Origin: Phoronis australis
Lineage: Eukaryota > Phoronida > Phoronidae
Assembly: GCA_002633005.1 (NCBI GenBank)
Contig: NMRA01000327.1
Coordinates: 135,632-189,131, forward strand
Direction: 5' to 3'
DNA length: 53,500 nt
The position numbers and the translations under genes were made by a program. This document shows, in pieces, positions 35,244-50,200 of the stretch (positions are counted from its first letter, which is position 1; the number at the start of each line of letters is the position of its first letter). Under the pieces are notes generated by a model that saw only the letters and a list, made by a program, of their open reading frames with translations, did no database searches and was not told the DNA's origin.

Positions 35244-38200
35244 CTGCAAAAAGACCAGGACTACATAAAACACAATACAAAACTTTGAAGCACAATGAAA
35301 ACAAGGTTTATTCACTCATGTTTGTTGAAGGTGTCCCCTTGCCGTGAAGCAGACAGGGTCACAACTGGCTGGGCGTAGGATTTATAGTACCAAGCTCAGT
35401 TATAGGAGCCCTCAGGTGTCACAGCATAATAATGAGAAATGTCTCTATACCATGGGAACTAAAGGAGTAATTGTAAAATGAAACTAACATGTATTCAGAC
35501 TCAAGTATAATGGATGTGAAAACACATACTTCTGATAACTGAACAGAGAAACAGTTCAAACATTAATGTCTAAACAACAACTGAGAAACACCAAGTAATA
35601 AAAGACAGGTGACACTTGAGTTAGCAAAGATCATATATGTAAAACATTTTTGAACACAATAATTCAAATTATCCTACCTTGCTCTATCCAAAGTTTATAC
35701 TTCAATTCAATTTTAACACAAACAAAAATCAAAAACTACTGGACATGATCCTATAAGAGGACAAATGAGTTAAATACGTTCTATTATTTTGGATAAGCCG
35801 GCCAGCATGGGGTTATAGCAAATAACTGAAATAACAGTAAGGAATGAGCAAACTCCTGTTCACATTTATAAATACATAAAGGTTGTCCTAAAAATACAAA
35901 CAAAATATTTTAAAACAGGAGAACCAGGATAGGGAACTACAAGGAACTAATGAATTTTCTTAATCTAACAATCACAACAGTGTTTTCATGGCAAACTGTT
36001 TATTGGAGAGAACAACTTACATTTTTGAGTTTTGACACCAAACAACAATTCTACAGCTAAAGCGTAAATACTGAGGATTTTTTAACAAAACTGAGGCAGT
36101 AAGGTGGAGACACTTAAAATAACCATTTCTATAATGAATCTGATCATACAAAATTTTGTCCATTCCTTTATATTAATAATACTAAGGCCCAAAACTGATC
36201 AAATGTGATTTTACCAAAATTGTTAATTTGTCAATACTAAAAATTACTGTCACATGATGATGATTTATTTATTTACTAATTCAAATTGTGTTTTCTATTG
36301 AGACTTAGTCCCAGACCAAAGATGTTGAAGAAGTACATAAATCCAACATAGCCCCTGGTGACTACAATGAGACCTATTGCAGGCAGTGGAGCTGAGGACA
36401 AGTATGACTCTTTGTAGCTCTATATTTGGTCTCATTTGTGTATCAGTTGCTAGACTGGGCCATTAGCACTGCTTTGTGTAAAGTCGATACCCTATGAAAC
36501 AATATTCTCTTTTGTTAGATGGGGATAAACATAGCAAAATCTTGTGAAGAACCCAAAGGAGAAGAGAAAGAACAATAAAAAGCTTCAGGGTAGATTACCG
36601 TCTCAACACATTTAGAGAGCAAACATAACAACCAAATTTGTCAATTTATCTTGTACTATTAAGCCATTCATGCCTATTGCTTTCAGGACTGATTCAATAT
36701 TGGCTGAGTTGACTTCTATTACAGATTCGTTACACATTAAAAAAACTATAGACACCATAGAAGGGCTAATGAGAGTGGTAATGGAACATTAGGCCAGCTG
36801 ATATAGCATGAGTGGAGTGTGAAGAGACCAGAGGGAAGACTGTGTGTTGGAACAGGTGATTAGTGTTCAGGGTCTGGGCTCTTAGACACAATTAGTGGCA
36901 TAACAGTGTCAAGTGTTTCAAACACAACTACCAAGGTGACAATGGAATGATACAATGAATTAGTAACAAAGAGGTGAACAAAAGTAGAATATGAGACTAC
37001 AGATCAAGCAGAGAGACACAAAATAATAATAAACACCACCCATAAAGAGCTGGTGAACATTTCAAGTCAGATTACATTAAGTGGCATATAGCAACAGAAA
37101 GAGGTTGTGAGGAGAAGACATTTAAATCTAAATTTGCATATTCATAAGGCAATTTCAAATACTGAATACATTTTTTTAATCAGTCACAGCAAACTACATT
37201 TTATAACCTGTTGTCGCACATCGTTCACGTTTTTCATTGTTTATTTGTGGTTGATATAAAATGATTAAAGCATGTTAATCAAAACTTATTTTAGGCAAAA
37301 ACGAAATAAAACACAAAACATTCAGAAATCCATTGAAATAAACATGGATGTGATATATGAGAAGAGATAATCAAAGCAGGTAAAATATAAGTAAGGCTTT
37401 GTAAACTCAGACAGTACAGTGATGGGTTGCTGGCTTTATTGGCTAGCTTTGAACACTAGTGGCTGATAGAGAAGAAATGAGCTGGAAAATTGATTGTTTG
37501 CTGACAATAGCCTCCAGTCATATTGGCAGTGGGCAATAGAGGAACATAGGGGAGCAGTAACACAAGTATGACATATCTTTATAACACCTGATTGAGACTA
37601 TTGGCACAGAGAGGACAGAGTGGGGCTGTTACTGGACAACTGAGGGTAGCATTTGGCCATGGATAGAGTTATGGGAGAGAATTTCGAAAACCGTTAAATG
37701 GAAAAAAGTTACAGAAAACAATTAACCCCAAGACTAGTAGTAAAATATTTGGAAAAAATTGAAAACACAGCATTCACATTGAACAAAAACAAACAAAAGA
37801 ATACATCTACTAGTAATTATTATTTGGTGTACAACAGTAACAAAAACATTTTCCTTTTAGGGCAGCACCATTTGAATATGTCAGTTTTAGACAATAACAA
37901 TTTTCCACCTGAGTTCTTCTGCAGTTTCAGGTAGTACCAATTTGCATTTTTCATGATCAAAAAATTATCTTGCTTAATGAAAAATTACCGATGGCTACTA
38001 ATTTCTAGGAAAAAAGATAACAGGTCTTTCAGTATGGGAAATTAAGCACGATTCTCCACACTCCAACAAATAGCCTGATCATGAGAACACAGATTGGCCT
38101 AATTAACACGTAAAGGTAATCAAGCAGTCGTGTAGAAAATGGCAAACATAGAAATCTCTTCAGGCAATCTCAGCAAATCTCTACAGACAAACAAACACTC

Positions 38201-41200
38201 ATGACGGAGATTATAACAGCGATTCACTGCCCTCTGCTTGGTTAAGTGACTTACTTTTGGTACTTACAGATTAAGGCATTTTAACTAATTAATAAATAAC
38301 ATAAATAACACTGCTTGTAGCATGAAGGACATTTTGGGCACAAAAATGTGACAGTACAGATGATTACCAGGCTACAGATAAATAACAAGTCATTTATATA
38401 TAACTGACCAAGTCATTGATACATAAATAACAAGTCATTTATATATAACTGACCAAGTCATTGATATATAAATGACCAAGTCACTTATAAATAAAATCAC
38501 ATGTCAGTGGATGCTTAAACAGGAAATGAAAAGAAAATTCAGTCCAACCTGAAAACTACTCTTTTGACCTCTTGCCAGTACACCCTCCTTCCTAAACTCA
38601 CTATTCCCTTCTACCTCACTACACAACTCCATCCCTCTTTCCATCCGATCACTCTGCTTCACTCCTCTCTCTTACCCTAAACAACTCCTCCCTCTCTCCC
38701 AAAATCACTCCCAGTAACTCCTCCATCTCACTCTATCACTCCTTCTCACTCCCCTCTCCCCTTCCACCACTCCCTCTCTCTCCTCCCCCTCTCCCCTTCC
38801 ATCATTCCCTCTCTCTTTCCATCACTCCTTTTACCATCATCATCCTCACTCCTCCCTGTACCCCCATTACCTTCCTCCCTCTATCACTCGCTCATTCCTC
38901 CCTCTTACTCCATCATTGCCCTTTACTACTCCATCCTAAATATCACTCACTTCTGACAGTTCTCTGTTGCCTCCCGTTGACTGTTCCTTGCTTTCTCCAC
39001 CTCCAGAAGTAACTGTGCCTTCTCTTCACTCGCTGCCTTCAGCTGGGCCAACAGTTGATTGTTCTCCTTCTGTGCCAGGTTCACATAGCCGTCTCGTTGC
39101 TTTAGTTGTTCTTCAAGGTTCTCTAATGAGTTGTTAAACTGATCACGCAGACTCGCCTCTTGTGACAACGACTTGTGCAGGCTAGCCAAGAGAGAGCAGA
39201 GAAAAACAGCATCAACCTAATGAAAAACTCAGGCATTCAGAGTGGCAGTTCACTTGCACTTAGTCACACAAATGTATGCCATCCACAAAGTTACACTCAT
39301 GAAATATTGGTATCTAAACACATGCCACATGAAGACTACATTCCTTAAGTGCTAAACTCTAATGTTTTAGCATTTAATTGTGAAACACACGAACATTGTC
39401 TTACTTTAAGACACAAATATTTAAACGACAACTGGAGTTCTCACCTGTAATATACACGAACGTTCTGCAACTCATCTTCCAGTCTTCGTACCTTTGCCAG
39501 TGCCATATCACGCTCCTGTTGCGTAGCCATTAACTTGGCCTGAAAAAAAAACACAATTAAATAGGTCAATCCTCAAAACAGACAAGTAAATAATGATCAG
39601 GTAGCACTGTTTTACAATCATTGAAACAATACCCATGAAACTAGACTTGGAATTACAAGAAAACATGGCCATCACCACCTTGTCAATTGCCAGCAAAATA
39701 AAAGAGCCTTTAATTAAAAATGTTTGAAGACATTGCGTATAAATAAATACATCCATTAAAACAAGACTCTCAGTATTTTATTATACATATCTTTGCTCAT
39801 TGACCAATAGGTATTTTCCAAAGTAAAACAAGCATGAACTAGTTTATAACACTTTTCAGTCTGGAAACCCCAAAGCAATGTCTTGCAAACACACTTCTCC
39901 TTAAGATGATCTGAACATATTACAGATTGATTCAACAAGTTTCAGTTTCTACAGAAGGAATTAATGACAAATACTCAGACTATAGAAAACTGCAGTGAAG
40001 GAATGTAAATACTGGGACATAATATTAAACCGCCAGCGCAACAAATATTATTTGTTAATATCCCTGATTTAAAGAGATGGGCAAACAGTTGGTGTGTACA
40101 GTTAGTTTCAACATGGCTAATCATCCAGCATCAAATGTAATTAACATATTATTCACCATAATAAAAGTACAAAGGATAGGAAAACAGCTGGAAGGGGTAA
40201 ATGTCTCAGTCCATTTGATAATTACATAACTGCAGGAGAAGGTGAACACAATGATAAACAGAAACTATCAGCTGATATCATTCAATAATGTATCAATCAT
40301 TACATCACTTTCACCTGAGTGATGAATATGGGAATAAACTGCCCATGTTGACTGATGTCTAACTACAGAAAGAGATTATGTTAATTTTGTGTAGTGTTAA
40401 TGAACGTTTTAACAGGTGTAAACATACAGAGTGAAACTGTAAATATGTACACTTGGACTTAAGCTGTGCCAATCATCAATCAGAACTGACATAAACACCT
40501 TAGAAGAATTCAAGTCCTTGAAATTTGAAAATATAAAGTTTTCGTTAATACTAATACATTTTGTGTTATTTATTTGTTACTAGAAATTTGCTCTCATGAA
40601 CACGTTTCAAATTAAACGAAATGAATACCGTACAGTCACTCCTACCAGAAAAAAATGAATGACAGCAATTTTAAAATGAAATGACATAACGGTGGTGCAT
40701 TATAAGCTATATTTCAACATTGTAAACACATTTTAAACACAAAACTAAAAAAAAAAATTTCAATACGTCACAAGATACTAGGAATGACATAGTACTAAAT
40801 AAATACATGCATTTTTAAGCTGATGTAGGTGGGAGCTATCAATGGCAGACAGATTTTTCTCAAAAGAGAAGTCTTTTCATAAAGGTGAGTTCACAGCATC
40901 ATTGTAGTGTTAAAAAGAGAGAATGTAGTGCTGAATGATCATTAGTATTTGTGCGTCCAGGGCATAAAAATGTATTAGATTGAATTATCTCGCCATACAA
41001 ATATTATTATTGTAGTAGGAGAGAGAAAGTGCAGGCACAATGGTGTGGATCTGGCTTGTTTTCATAGACAAACACTGGCTTAATGGATGCTAAAAGGTAG
41101 GCAACGTCATCGCTGACTAAATATGGAACGTTTCTATAGGCACCGATAAATCAGCCATTGTCACGGACAATGTTTCAACGGCTTAAACAAACACTCGCAG

Positions 41201-44200
41201 CTCGGTGTCAGGTTAGGAGTATTCTATGGCTGTTGAAAGGCTTTCAAAACGCCAGGTATTGATTTAAGGCAAGTTCTGCCATTCTGGAGTGAAACAGCAC
41301 ACCTCTGACAGTCTGGCCTAATGGCTTGACGTCCGCTTTATGGTACTTCAACCAACAAATTAGTGGACTCGATAGAAACATTGTCAATGAAGCTGAGCAA
41401 TAAGAAAGTGTAGACTACACGACAATAATAAAGTGAGCATGACAATGACGTCAACACGAAGCACAGCAAAGCTACTCACAAAAAATCCCGAGGGTGAAAA
41501 TAAAAAAAAACAAAGAACAATCAAAATGCAGTTGGGACATTTTCCACAAGTCTATAACATTCGTAAACACATAATGGTGAATAATGGCATTGATTAGTTT
41601 AAAATAAACATTAAAAATCATAATTTCAGCATTTGTAGATGTGATATTAATGACCAAAATTAGCATTCAGATTACTGCTATGGATTTCCTGCAAATTCAA
41701 CAAATCTATGATATACAAAGTATCTGCCCACTGTGTTCTCCTCCTAATTATTGTCTTTCATTGACTCTTCTTTGTCCCACTTATTTCCATCTGCACTGTT
41801 TATCAATATGTTCTTTATCATCAAACTCTACACAAGAATTCTTAGACCAAACCTTAATAAGAACACAATCACTATTTTAACACCTACACTTACTTCCATC
41901 TGCACTGTTTATCAATATGTTCTTTATCATCAAAGTCTACACAAGAATTCTTAGACCAAACCTTAATAAGAACACAATCACTTGTTCTCTATTTTAACAC
42001 CTACACTTCTCACACAGGTGCTGCCATTTTCCACCTGAAAATTCCCCTTTGTAATCATCTATCAAATATAGGCACAAGTGCATAATCAGTCCCCAGTCAT
42101 TATTCACTATTTGTTTTGTTTCATTTACGAGTTGGCTAAGCTGTTGACAAATTACTCGGTTCACTGGCCCTAGAGATGTAGTGAAAGGCGGGATTTGTAA
42201 GTATTTATTCAGCTTTTCCACCCAGCACTGATATACCCTGTAAGTAGGATCATTGATTGTACAGTCTGATAGTCTACTTGCTCAATGCTGCATTTGGATA
42301 CAATGTTTAAACAGGCACAGCAAATATGACTTTTCAGAATGACCAACTATCATATTGTACAACTGGGGAAATTTATTTATTTTCATTATCACGCAGAGTT
42401 GAGCAAATCAAATTTACTAACATATTTGTAAGCAAATAACTGAGTATATTCTGTAAATAGGCTCACTGTGCTTGTCAAATTTACAAAGAAATTATCAAAC
42501 AGAACTTCACAATAGTAGGTGAATGGTATTTAATAAACTGTTTATGTGTTTATGTATGTTCATATTGATATCAAATTCCAATTAAATCCAATTAATTAAT
42601 GCTAAAAGATCTACAAGACAGTCTTCAAAATAACAACTAAAAATGAGCTATGTTGAACTACGAACTGAAATAATACCTAACTGAAATCTGGCTAAGACAG
42701 TGACACGTTTACATTCTGGCCAGAACATTGATATGTTTGCTGTACTGCCAGATTCACAACACTTGGCTATGTATATTGAACTCTGTGTGTCACCTTAGGT
42801 ACAAGTTAATACCGTGCAAATGATGAGGTCACAGTGCCAGAATGGTAAAACAGCCCATACACACATGAGGCATGATGTTCACTCAAACAGCCCATACACA
42901 CATGAGGCATGATGTTCACTCAAACAGCCCATATACACATGAGGCATGATGTTCACTCAAACAGCCATTTTATGTGCACTGCCTACTTAGTTGCAACTTA
43001 GATATAACCAGTTGAACATAATGGGATACCGATAAGAAATGATTCACTGGAAAGTGTGCCTACCGAGCCAGTTAGAACAAACAACTTTTTGTGAAGTGTC
43101 AATGTAAGAGGAAAAGCCTGATGTAATTAAAGCAGACTGCTGAAAAGGTAGACATCTGAATGTTGTAATAAGAACAAAAATCATATACGAGATGATCAAG
43201 TGAGGATTAGTGCACTTTTCATGTTAACACTTTGTAAATACTTAGTCACTATCAAAAATTTATTCTAATATTCCAAAAATTTATAATGTGAATGAATTAT
43301 TAGTCATAACTTATATTTTTGACAACAGATGTCACTTCTTTACAGCTAATGTGCCAGACGTGAAGGAGTGAAAAAGCTGAAAACAATACTAATCAAAGGT
43401 ATTTCCGGTTGCATGAAGTCATATTGTTGGATTTCCACTTTGAAAAGTCTCTGGAGTGAAACCACAAACATTCCATTCTCACCATCTACACCTGCAGATT
43501 TGTGTTTCCTAGTAACAAGAAGAAGAAAACAAAAAGCCTCTTGGCGTCAGAGCAAAGGTGCAGAGGGTTTGGAGTTTTCCTGATGAGTTTACACTGAGCC
43601 ATTTGAACAGGTAAAACAAACACTTTTGCTATTGTATGCAGCCAAAGCTTATGCCAGTCTCACAAAAGAGGCGGAGACTCTACAAACACAGTGTGAATTA
43701 CACTACTTCACAGCTCACAGTGTTAAAACTAAAAGTAAGTCATGACAGTCATAACCTGGTCATAATGCTGAATCACATGACTTAACTTTCTAACAAAGCA
43801 GACCGCCTCAGCCAAATGCCTACTTAGAAGATGTTAACACTTTGGTACATGTAAAACTAAGACAGGTCAGTAAATACCTTCAGGAAATCTGTCACAAACC
43901 CCAAAAACTAGAGGTAAAAGAGACATTTTTAAAATTGATATAAAAGATTTATAGCTTAAGTTTTGTTGGGAATATAAATATAGTGCACAGATTTGAACAT
44001 TTCATGTTTCACAAGGACAAACTATCCAACAGTTCACACATATCATCAACAGTTACGACAGTGACTACCTGGAATCAGGCTAAAGCCAGTCGTCTAGCAT
44101 GTTTTGTACAAGAAGATTACCAGAAACATCGCCATGTTGTTGATCAAATCTTAATTATATAACAAGAATAAACATACAAATATAGGACAATTGAAAAAAA

Positions 44201-47200
44201 TGATTAGTCCATCAAATTTACCTGGTTCAGACAGACTTCTAAAGGAAGACCACAAGATTAGCAGGAGCACTGGAAATGCCTTCTGTTAACGTATTCAGTC
44301 TATTTGTAGTTCTAATATTTCATAAATGAATAACATATTTTAAATATTAAATTACAATTATAATCTCAAAAGGACATCTGGTGGTAAATACTATAGCTCT
44401 TCACAATTACCAGTAGGTGGTTTTGTCACCAAGGGGTCAGTTCCCCACCCAAAGAGAGGACAGGCACACAGAGATCAACCTGAACACACCATAATCAATG
44501 TGCCAACAATATTTGTCAATGAAGGCCAGAGAGAGTATTTACAAGCCGGCCAGTCCATGTGTACAATGTAGTACTACAGAACAAACCCAGCTAATCATGC
44601 ATGAAGCTAGGCAAACCCACAGCTCAAATATTCGCCATTATTTCACCACTATAGATTTCCAATCAAGATTGAGCTGTGGGGGTCGTAAGTTCACAACAAT
44701 ATTCACAGCAACATAATGACCATCAATAACAAAACAAATATCAGAGCCAAGAGATATCTGGAATGGACAGAACTTGCTCAAACCAGGTAGAACATCACAG
44801 GCTAATACCATGGGTTTTCCAACTATTTAAAATATTTGCATGTTAAGCACATAGTCCACAATGCTTTAACTTGCCATGCCTGTTCCTCATGAGTTAGTGG
44901 TGGGTTCCAATTTTGCTTCTCCTACAATGTTTTATAACTGTATAATTTCTTAGCCTTGGTGCACAGATTTTTGCTATAACTGTACAATAACACATAGATA
45001 CCTTCCTTTAAAGCTGCATTTCGTCCAATTTAGCCGGTGAAAAAACATTAATTAAATTAAGCCTTTTACTCTCATAAAATAATATTCCTTACCATGCAGC
45101 AGGATTGTATACCATGCAACAAGATTGTATTTCCGTTACCAACGCCATAGTCAGTGACTTGCGTTGGTCACAGTAACAGACTCCACATAGGGTAAAGAAT
45201 ATTATGAGACTAATTTTATTAGAGTAAAAGACCTAATTTGAGTATGGTTTAGCCAGCTCAAAGAGCCCAAATGTGACTTGAATTTACATAATACATAATG
45301 TTGTATTGTGTTGCAAGGTAATGAGTTCTAATGACATCTGTTTCATTGCTGTTATTCTTTCCACTCGGCAGCAACTCATAATTGGCCGATGTCTTTACAG
45401 AATAACCAATCATGTAATTCTGTTTTTAAATTATTTAAAAAATAAACCATGCTTGTCTCTCACCAGACTCCATTTAATGCTTTTACCTACTCTAAGGCCC
45501 CAGGGGCAAACCTTGAGCAGGATTTAGACTTTCACAGTCCACTACACAAATACAGGACGATAATAACAAACTTAAGTAAGGTCCACTTATTAAAGCATCA
45601 CAAGGTATGAATTTGATGATATATTTTAAATTCACATGGATATAATATGGTAATCACAGGATGTAATGTGAAGATGTACTCGAGTGTTGCATGATGGGAA
45701 CATATTATGACTTATTCACATTTAGTTGTGCTCAGGTATACATAAGAACACATTGATCCAGGCTGGCTGCATTGATCACTGTTGGCCACTCACAAATACA
45801 CATTCAGTTATTGTCTGCCAAGAAACAATACACAAACAATAAAGTCATGAACCATTCTACACCCAGAAACATTAACTAAGTAAGTAAAAGCCCCATAGCT
45901 GAAATAGATAAAAAGTGTATATAAACCAAGGACTTCCTGCTACTTTAGGGACAGACTTGAGTGTAAATGCATGCATGCATTTACACTCAACTCAATTTTT
46001 AATCAACAGTAGTGACATGTTCACAAGAGTTAGGCCACACACAGTTGGAACAAGCATAGGGCCACTAGCAAGAGCACCACACACAGTTGGAACAAGCATA
46101 GGGCCACTAGCAAGAGCACCACACACAAACATGGCAAAAATAAGCAAAACTAAAATAATTTTGGCAATCATTCATTCACCCGTCTAACTACTAAATCCAA
46201 ATATTCCAAATGAATCAGGGTGGTGTTCATTTTATTTCTGCAGTAACTTCACCTGGACCAATAAGAGCATATGTGAACTAATTATAGTATATTTGCTCAG
46301 CAGGAGTTTTATCACCTCCATAATTAAGACTGCACACGTCATCTGAGCCAGGTACACCAAGCCATCATCTATGTCGTTATCTATAGTTAAAGTAACTTGT
46401 CGTAGCGCTATCTCAAAAGGCCCTCCAAAGTAGGTACTCTCGTACGGTTGGTACAAATCCCTCATTTTAATTAATCACTGAACAACAACAGCAGCTAATT
46501 GTTGTTACCTAACACCTTACCTGAGTTAGAAAACAGCATTCTATATTTTTAAACCTCTATGAAGCACCATCAGTGAACCAGTATTTTGGTTGATGTTATG
46601 CACTGGTATCCTTCATCTTGGTTAGACCCAAGGTGATAAATTACATTGTCCTTAACAGTTACAAAAACAAGTTTCCATAACAAAACTAATTTACACTGCA
46701 CAGTACTTAAATTAGATATCTTTTTATGAGATAGTATTGATTATAAATTTGATTTTTTTAAATTTACTAACCAATTTGACAAGAACATCACATATATGCA
46801 AGCACTAACCAGAAACAAAAACTAAAGCAAATGTAATAAATAAAATGCCAGGTTTATATGACTATTAAATTAACCAACAAGTATACAATAATCGTGTTTT
46901 GAATATTCAAACACTAAAAATGGACCTGAAAGAGTATTTTTCGAACAACGTACTGATAGATGTATGGAATTCACTTTGGCTGTGTTCCAAATTTAAGAAT
47001 GACATTGCAATTTTTATCAGCAAAGCTTCATTGACATTTCCTTGGCTTAAATAAACACAGGTGTCACTCAAGGTAAGAAGTTGCTAGGCAACTTATAACA
47101 AATTCTGACCTACCCACTTACTGGCTGAATTCAATATTTTTGGAAGCTTTAATAATTTCAAAAATCAATTCAATAAAAATAAAGCATATAAATTAAGTCA

Positions 47201-50200
47201 AAACTTCAGCTCAGATAACAACATGCAGATATATTTATGCCTTATGCACTGATATAAAGTTGATTTTTGTTCAAAATCTCAGAAAACAATTTATAATTCA
47301 TTATTACAAAATAATAATAATAATTTTCTTTCATTGGACAGAAGAATAAATGAGATAAAACCCCTCATAAGACATATTGCACACAAAAAATATTGCACGC
47401 ACTCTCTAGACACACTCTTGCAGAGTTCAGTTATGACAGAATAATCCTTGTTCCTTGATTGGGATACCTTGGCAAACAAATGAAACACATTTACATCAAA
47501 AGGTAAACAGCTGAGACTGAAATAATTACCTGGGTCAAAACACTCACAAAGGCTAAATAAAAATAAAATTCAAACACTGCAAGGGAAGCTCACAGCTGTG
47601 AAGAGCAGAAATAGAAATATGGCATGAAAAGCAGTTTGCCTATCAACTGCTGAATATGACTTTTGATAGTGGGTAAACAATCAACCTAAACTAACATTCA
47701 TTTGCTACGATTTCATCAAATATTACTGACAACAAAAATGAATATAAAATATACTTGATAAAAGATAATGGCTTATAGCTGTCAAAAAATAGAACCAAAT
47801 TACAAAAGTGAAAATATGCCAAATGATATCCCGTATTTGAAATAAATGCTCATATTGAAACAAAAATCATCAAAACCTTAAAGATAATGCTATTATTATT
47901 AGAATCACACTTACAAAATCATTCCTTATGTTTCTGTTATTACAATTACCATTATTGTTATTTTCTTCTGATATTAGCACTATGGACAAAAACACAAACA
48001 ATGAAATTTAAACGTATCTCTTCATTATTTATTTCAAAAAGCATGTTTGCATTTTTATGAACAAAGTAGAACTAGGAAGATGTAGAAATAAAGAATGGCA
48101 GTGCCTATAGGTTTCTGACTGTTCAAATCATTTAAATGGCCAAAAGAATAAATAAAGTCAATAATAAAAATCTTTATAATTAAAAATATCAACCAAAGCA
48201 ATGTGAAGAGATGAGTAGGAAGTGCTGTGTGATCCAACTAGTCGCGTGTTAGATCTATGATTGTTACAACAAACAAATTTCACCGTTTATATGTTGATGT
48301 GAGGTAAGCTAACTCAAACACATACAGTCAATAGGTCAAGACCTATCTATAGGTATAAACGCAAAGTTTACAGCCCACGATAACTTGAACAAACTATTTG
48401 CAAGATTAGACTATTATTTTATTACGCTTCTGAATGAAAGTCATCTCATTAATTCTATTAATTAAATAATCAACACAAACAATAAAATACTAGACGAAAC
48501 ATTAGTGTTTGAAAATCCTGTGTTTATGCACACAACAAACACCATGTATTTGCACACGTTGTCAGTAGAGAAGAAATTTAAATAAATTTTTCATGAAGAG
48601 TCCAACAGCAGTATTTACACAAGAAAACGGTCAATGATGAAAATTGTTTCATTTTCAGGCTGATTATTGCCTATTTAAAAAAAAGAATTAAAGAACTTTT
48701 AATAGAAAACCATTTATAAACGCAAAGAAAGTTTTTAATAGTGTTACACAATATGAAAGTTGGACAGAACACCTGTGAGGAATGAAATAAGGCCTCTCAC
48801 AGTATTTACTCATGCCTGGTGAGAATTCTGTTACATTTCACAGGCTTCTCATCAGTTAATGGCAAGTGACGTGATTTAAGCTAAGGCAGTCACTGTGTCA
48901 CATACAAGGACCAGTGATGTTGCCCCTATCACCACACCATACGCACGGTTTAGTGAGGCAGGGGTGGACAACTGAGGAAATATCTCATCATACAGATATC
49001 TAATTGTAGGAGTTTCACACATTGCTGAATTTGCTTTATTAATATGAAAGTAACACAGCTTTCCTCTCCACTATGTTCTGTTTTTGCCTCTATTTCAACC
49101 ATGAAACGCCAGTTTCAAAATATTTCATTGACAAATAGGAGGACATTGCATCCCTTGACCAAATGCCATATAGACGTGAGGCAAGTGTTATAATATTAGT
49201 TGGAAAGTATGAAACATAGATGGATTCAAACATGTGAATATCAATCACTGCCGTGTGTTTATTGAATTTCGAAATGTATGAAAACTACAGACAGAGAAAT
49301 GTGATAAAACGATAAAGCAAATAAAACATTTCACAACACATCTCATGATTGAACGAAACAATATTGTGTTCACTCGACTCATACAATCAATAGCCACAGA
49401 GAGTTGTTACCTGAGTACTATTGACAACAAACTGGGCCCATTGTTGGACGAGAAAAATTAAATGACATTTGAAAACAGCTCGGCACAGAGTTATGTGGTA
49501 GGAAATCTGATCCAACAGATGTTGGGCTATAGTGAAATATTGACGTGTAGATAGGCAAAATAGAAATATTGAACCAAAAAGACATTCGGAGCAACGCATA
49601 CTCAATTACAAATTCATGTGTCAACACAGATGGATATTCTTTGTTTGTAACTACAGCAAAGAGTACAGCTAAGAGGATAACATTGGCTACTTGTTGGATG
49701 GAAGGACAGTTTCAAGCGAGTCAAATAGTTTGAAACATTTTTAAATACTCACTATAGCAAGTATACATGCCAAATGAACAGTGCAGGCAACTCAATACAA
49801 TACAGTCATGAAAGACTAGGAGCTAACACTGATTTACTATTAAAGTAAGACAGTGTCCTTTTTAGAGGCCCGCAAATCTGCAACTTCAAGATTCAAATGA
49901 CATGAAAAAACTCCATCCAGATTTAGTGCAAAGTGCAACAGTGCAAAAACACTTCAGATATTGAACTATATTCTTCTGACAAATGGGAAATCAAAAAATC
50001 CAGACACATTATCGAAACCTGCATATGTTATGTCACTTAAGTTTATTACTTTATTCTTACAATGAAAGTATAATGCAAGACAAAGGGAAAATGCCAGAAG
50101 TTAAAAAGCACAGAAATTAAAATGTTAAATTTGATACTAGAAAACAGTAAAGAATATATGACTTGGAAAATGTGAACAATGTCTGCACTTCTCTTCATTT

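Larger units (their letters stand above)
35244..38950 (-). other. mipol1: mipol1 last intron
   Basis: 3.7-kb intron with donor GTGAGT (38950) and acceptor TTTGCAG (35244). CpG-poor, with no CpG in 36301-36480 for example. Holds a two-copy 45-bp tandem repeat and a long pyrimidine tract close to the donor. Short frames inside it (for example 37698-37934) have no recognisable domain. Confidence 0.8.
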
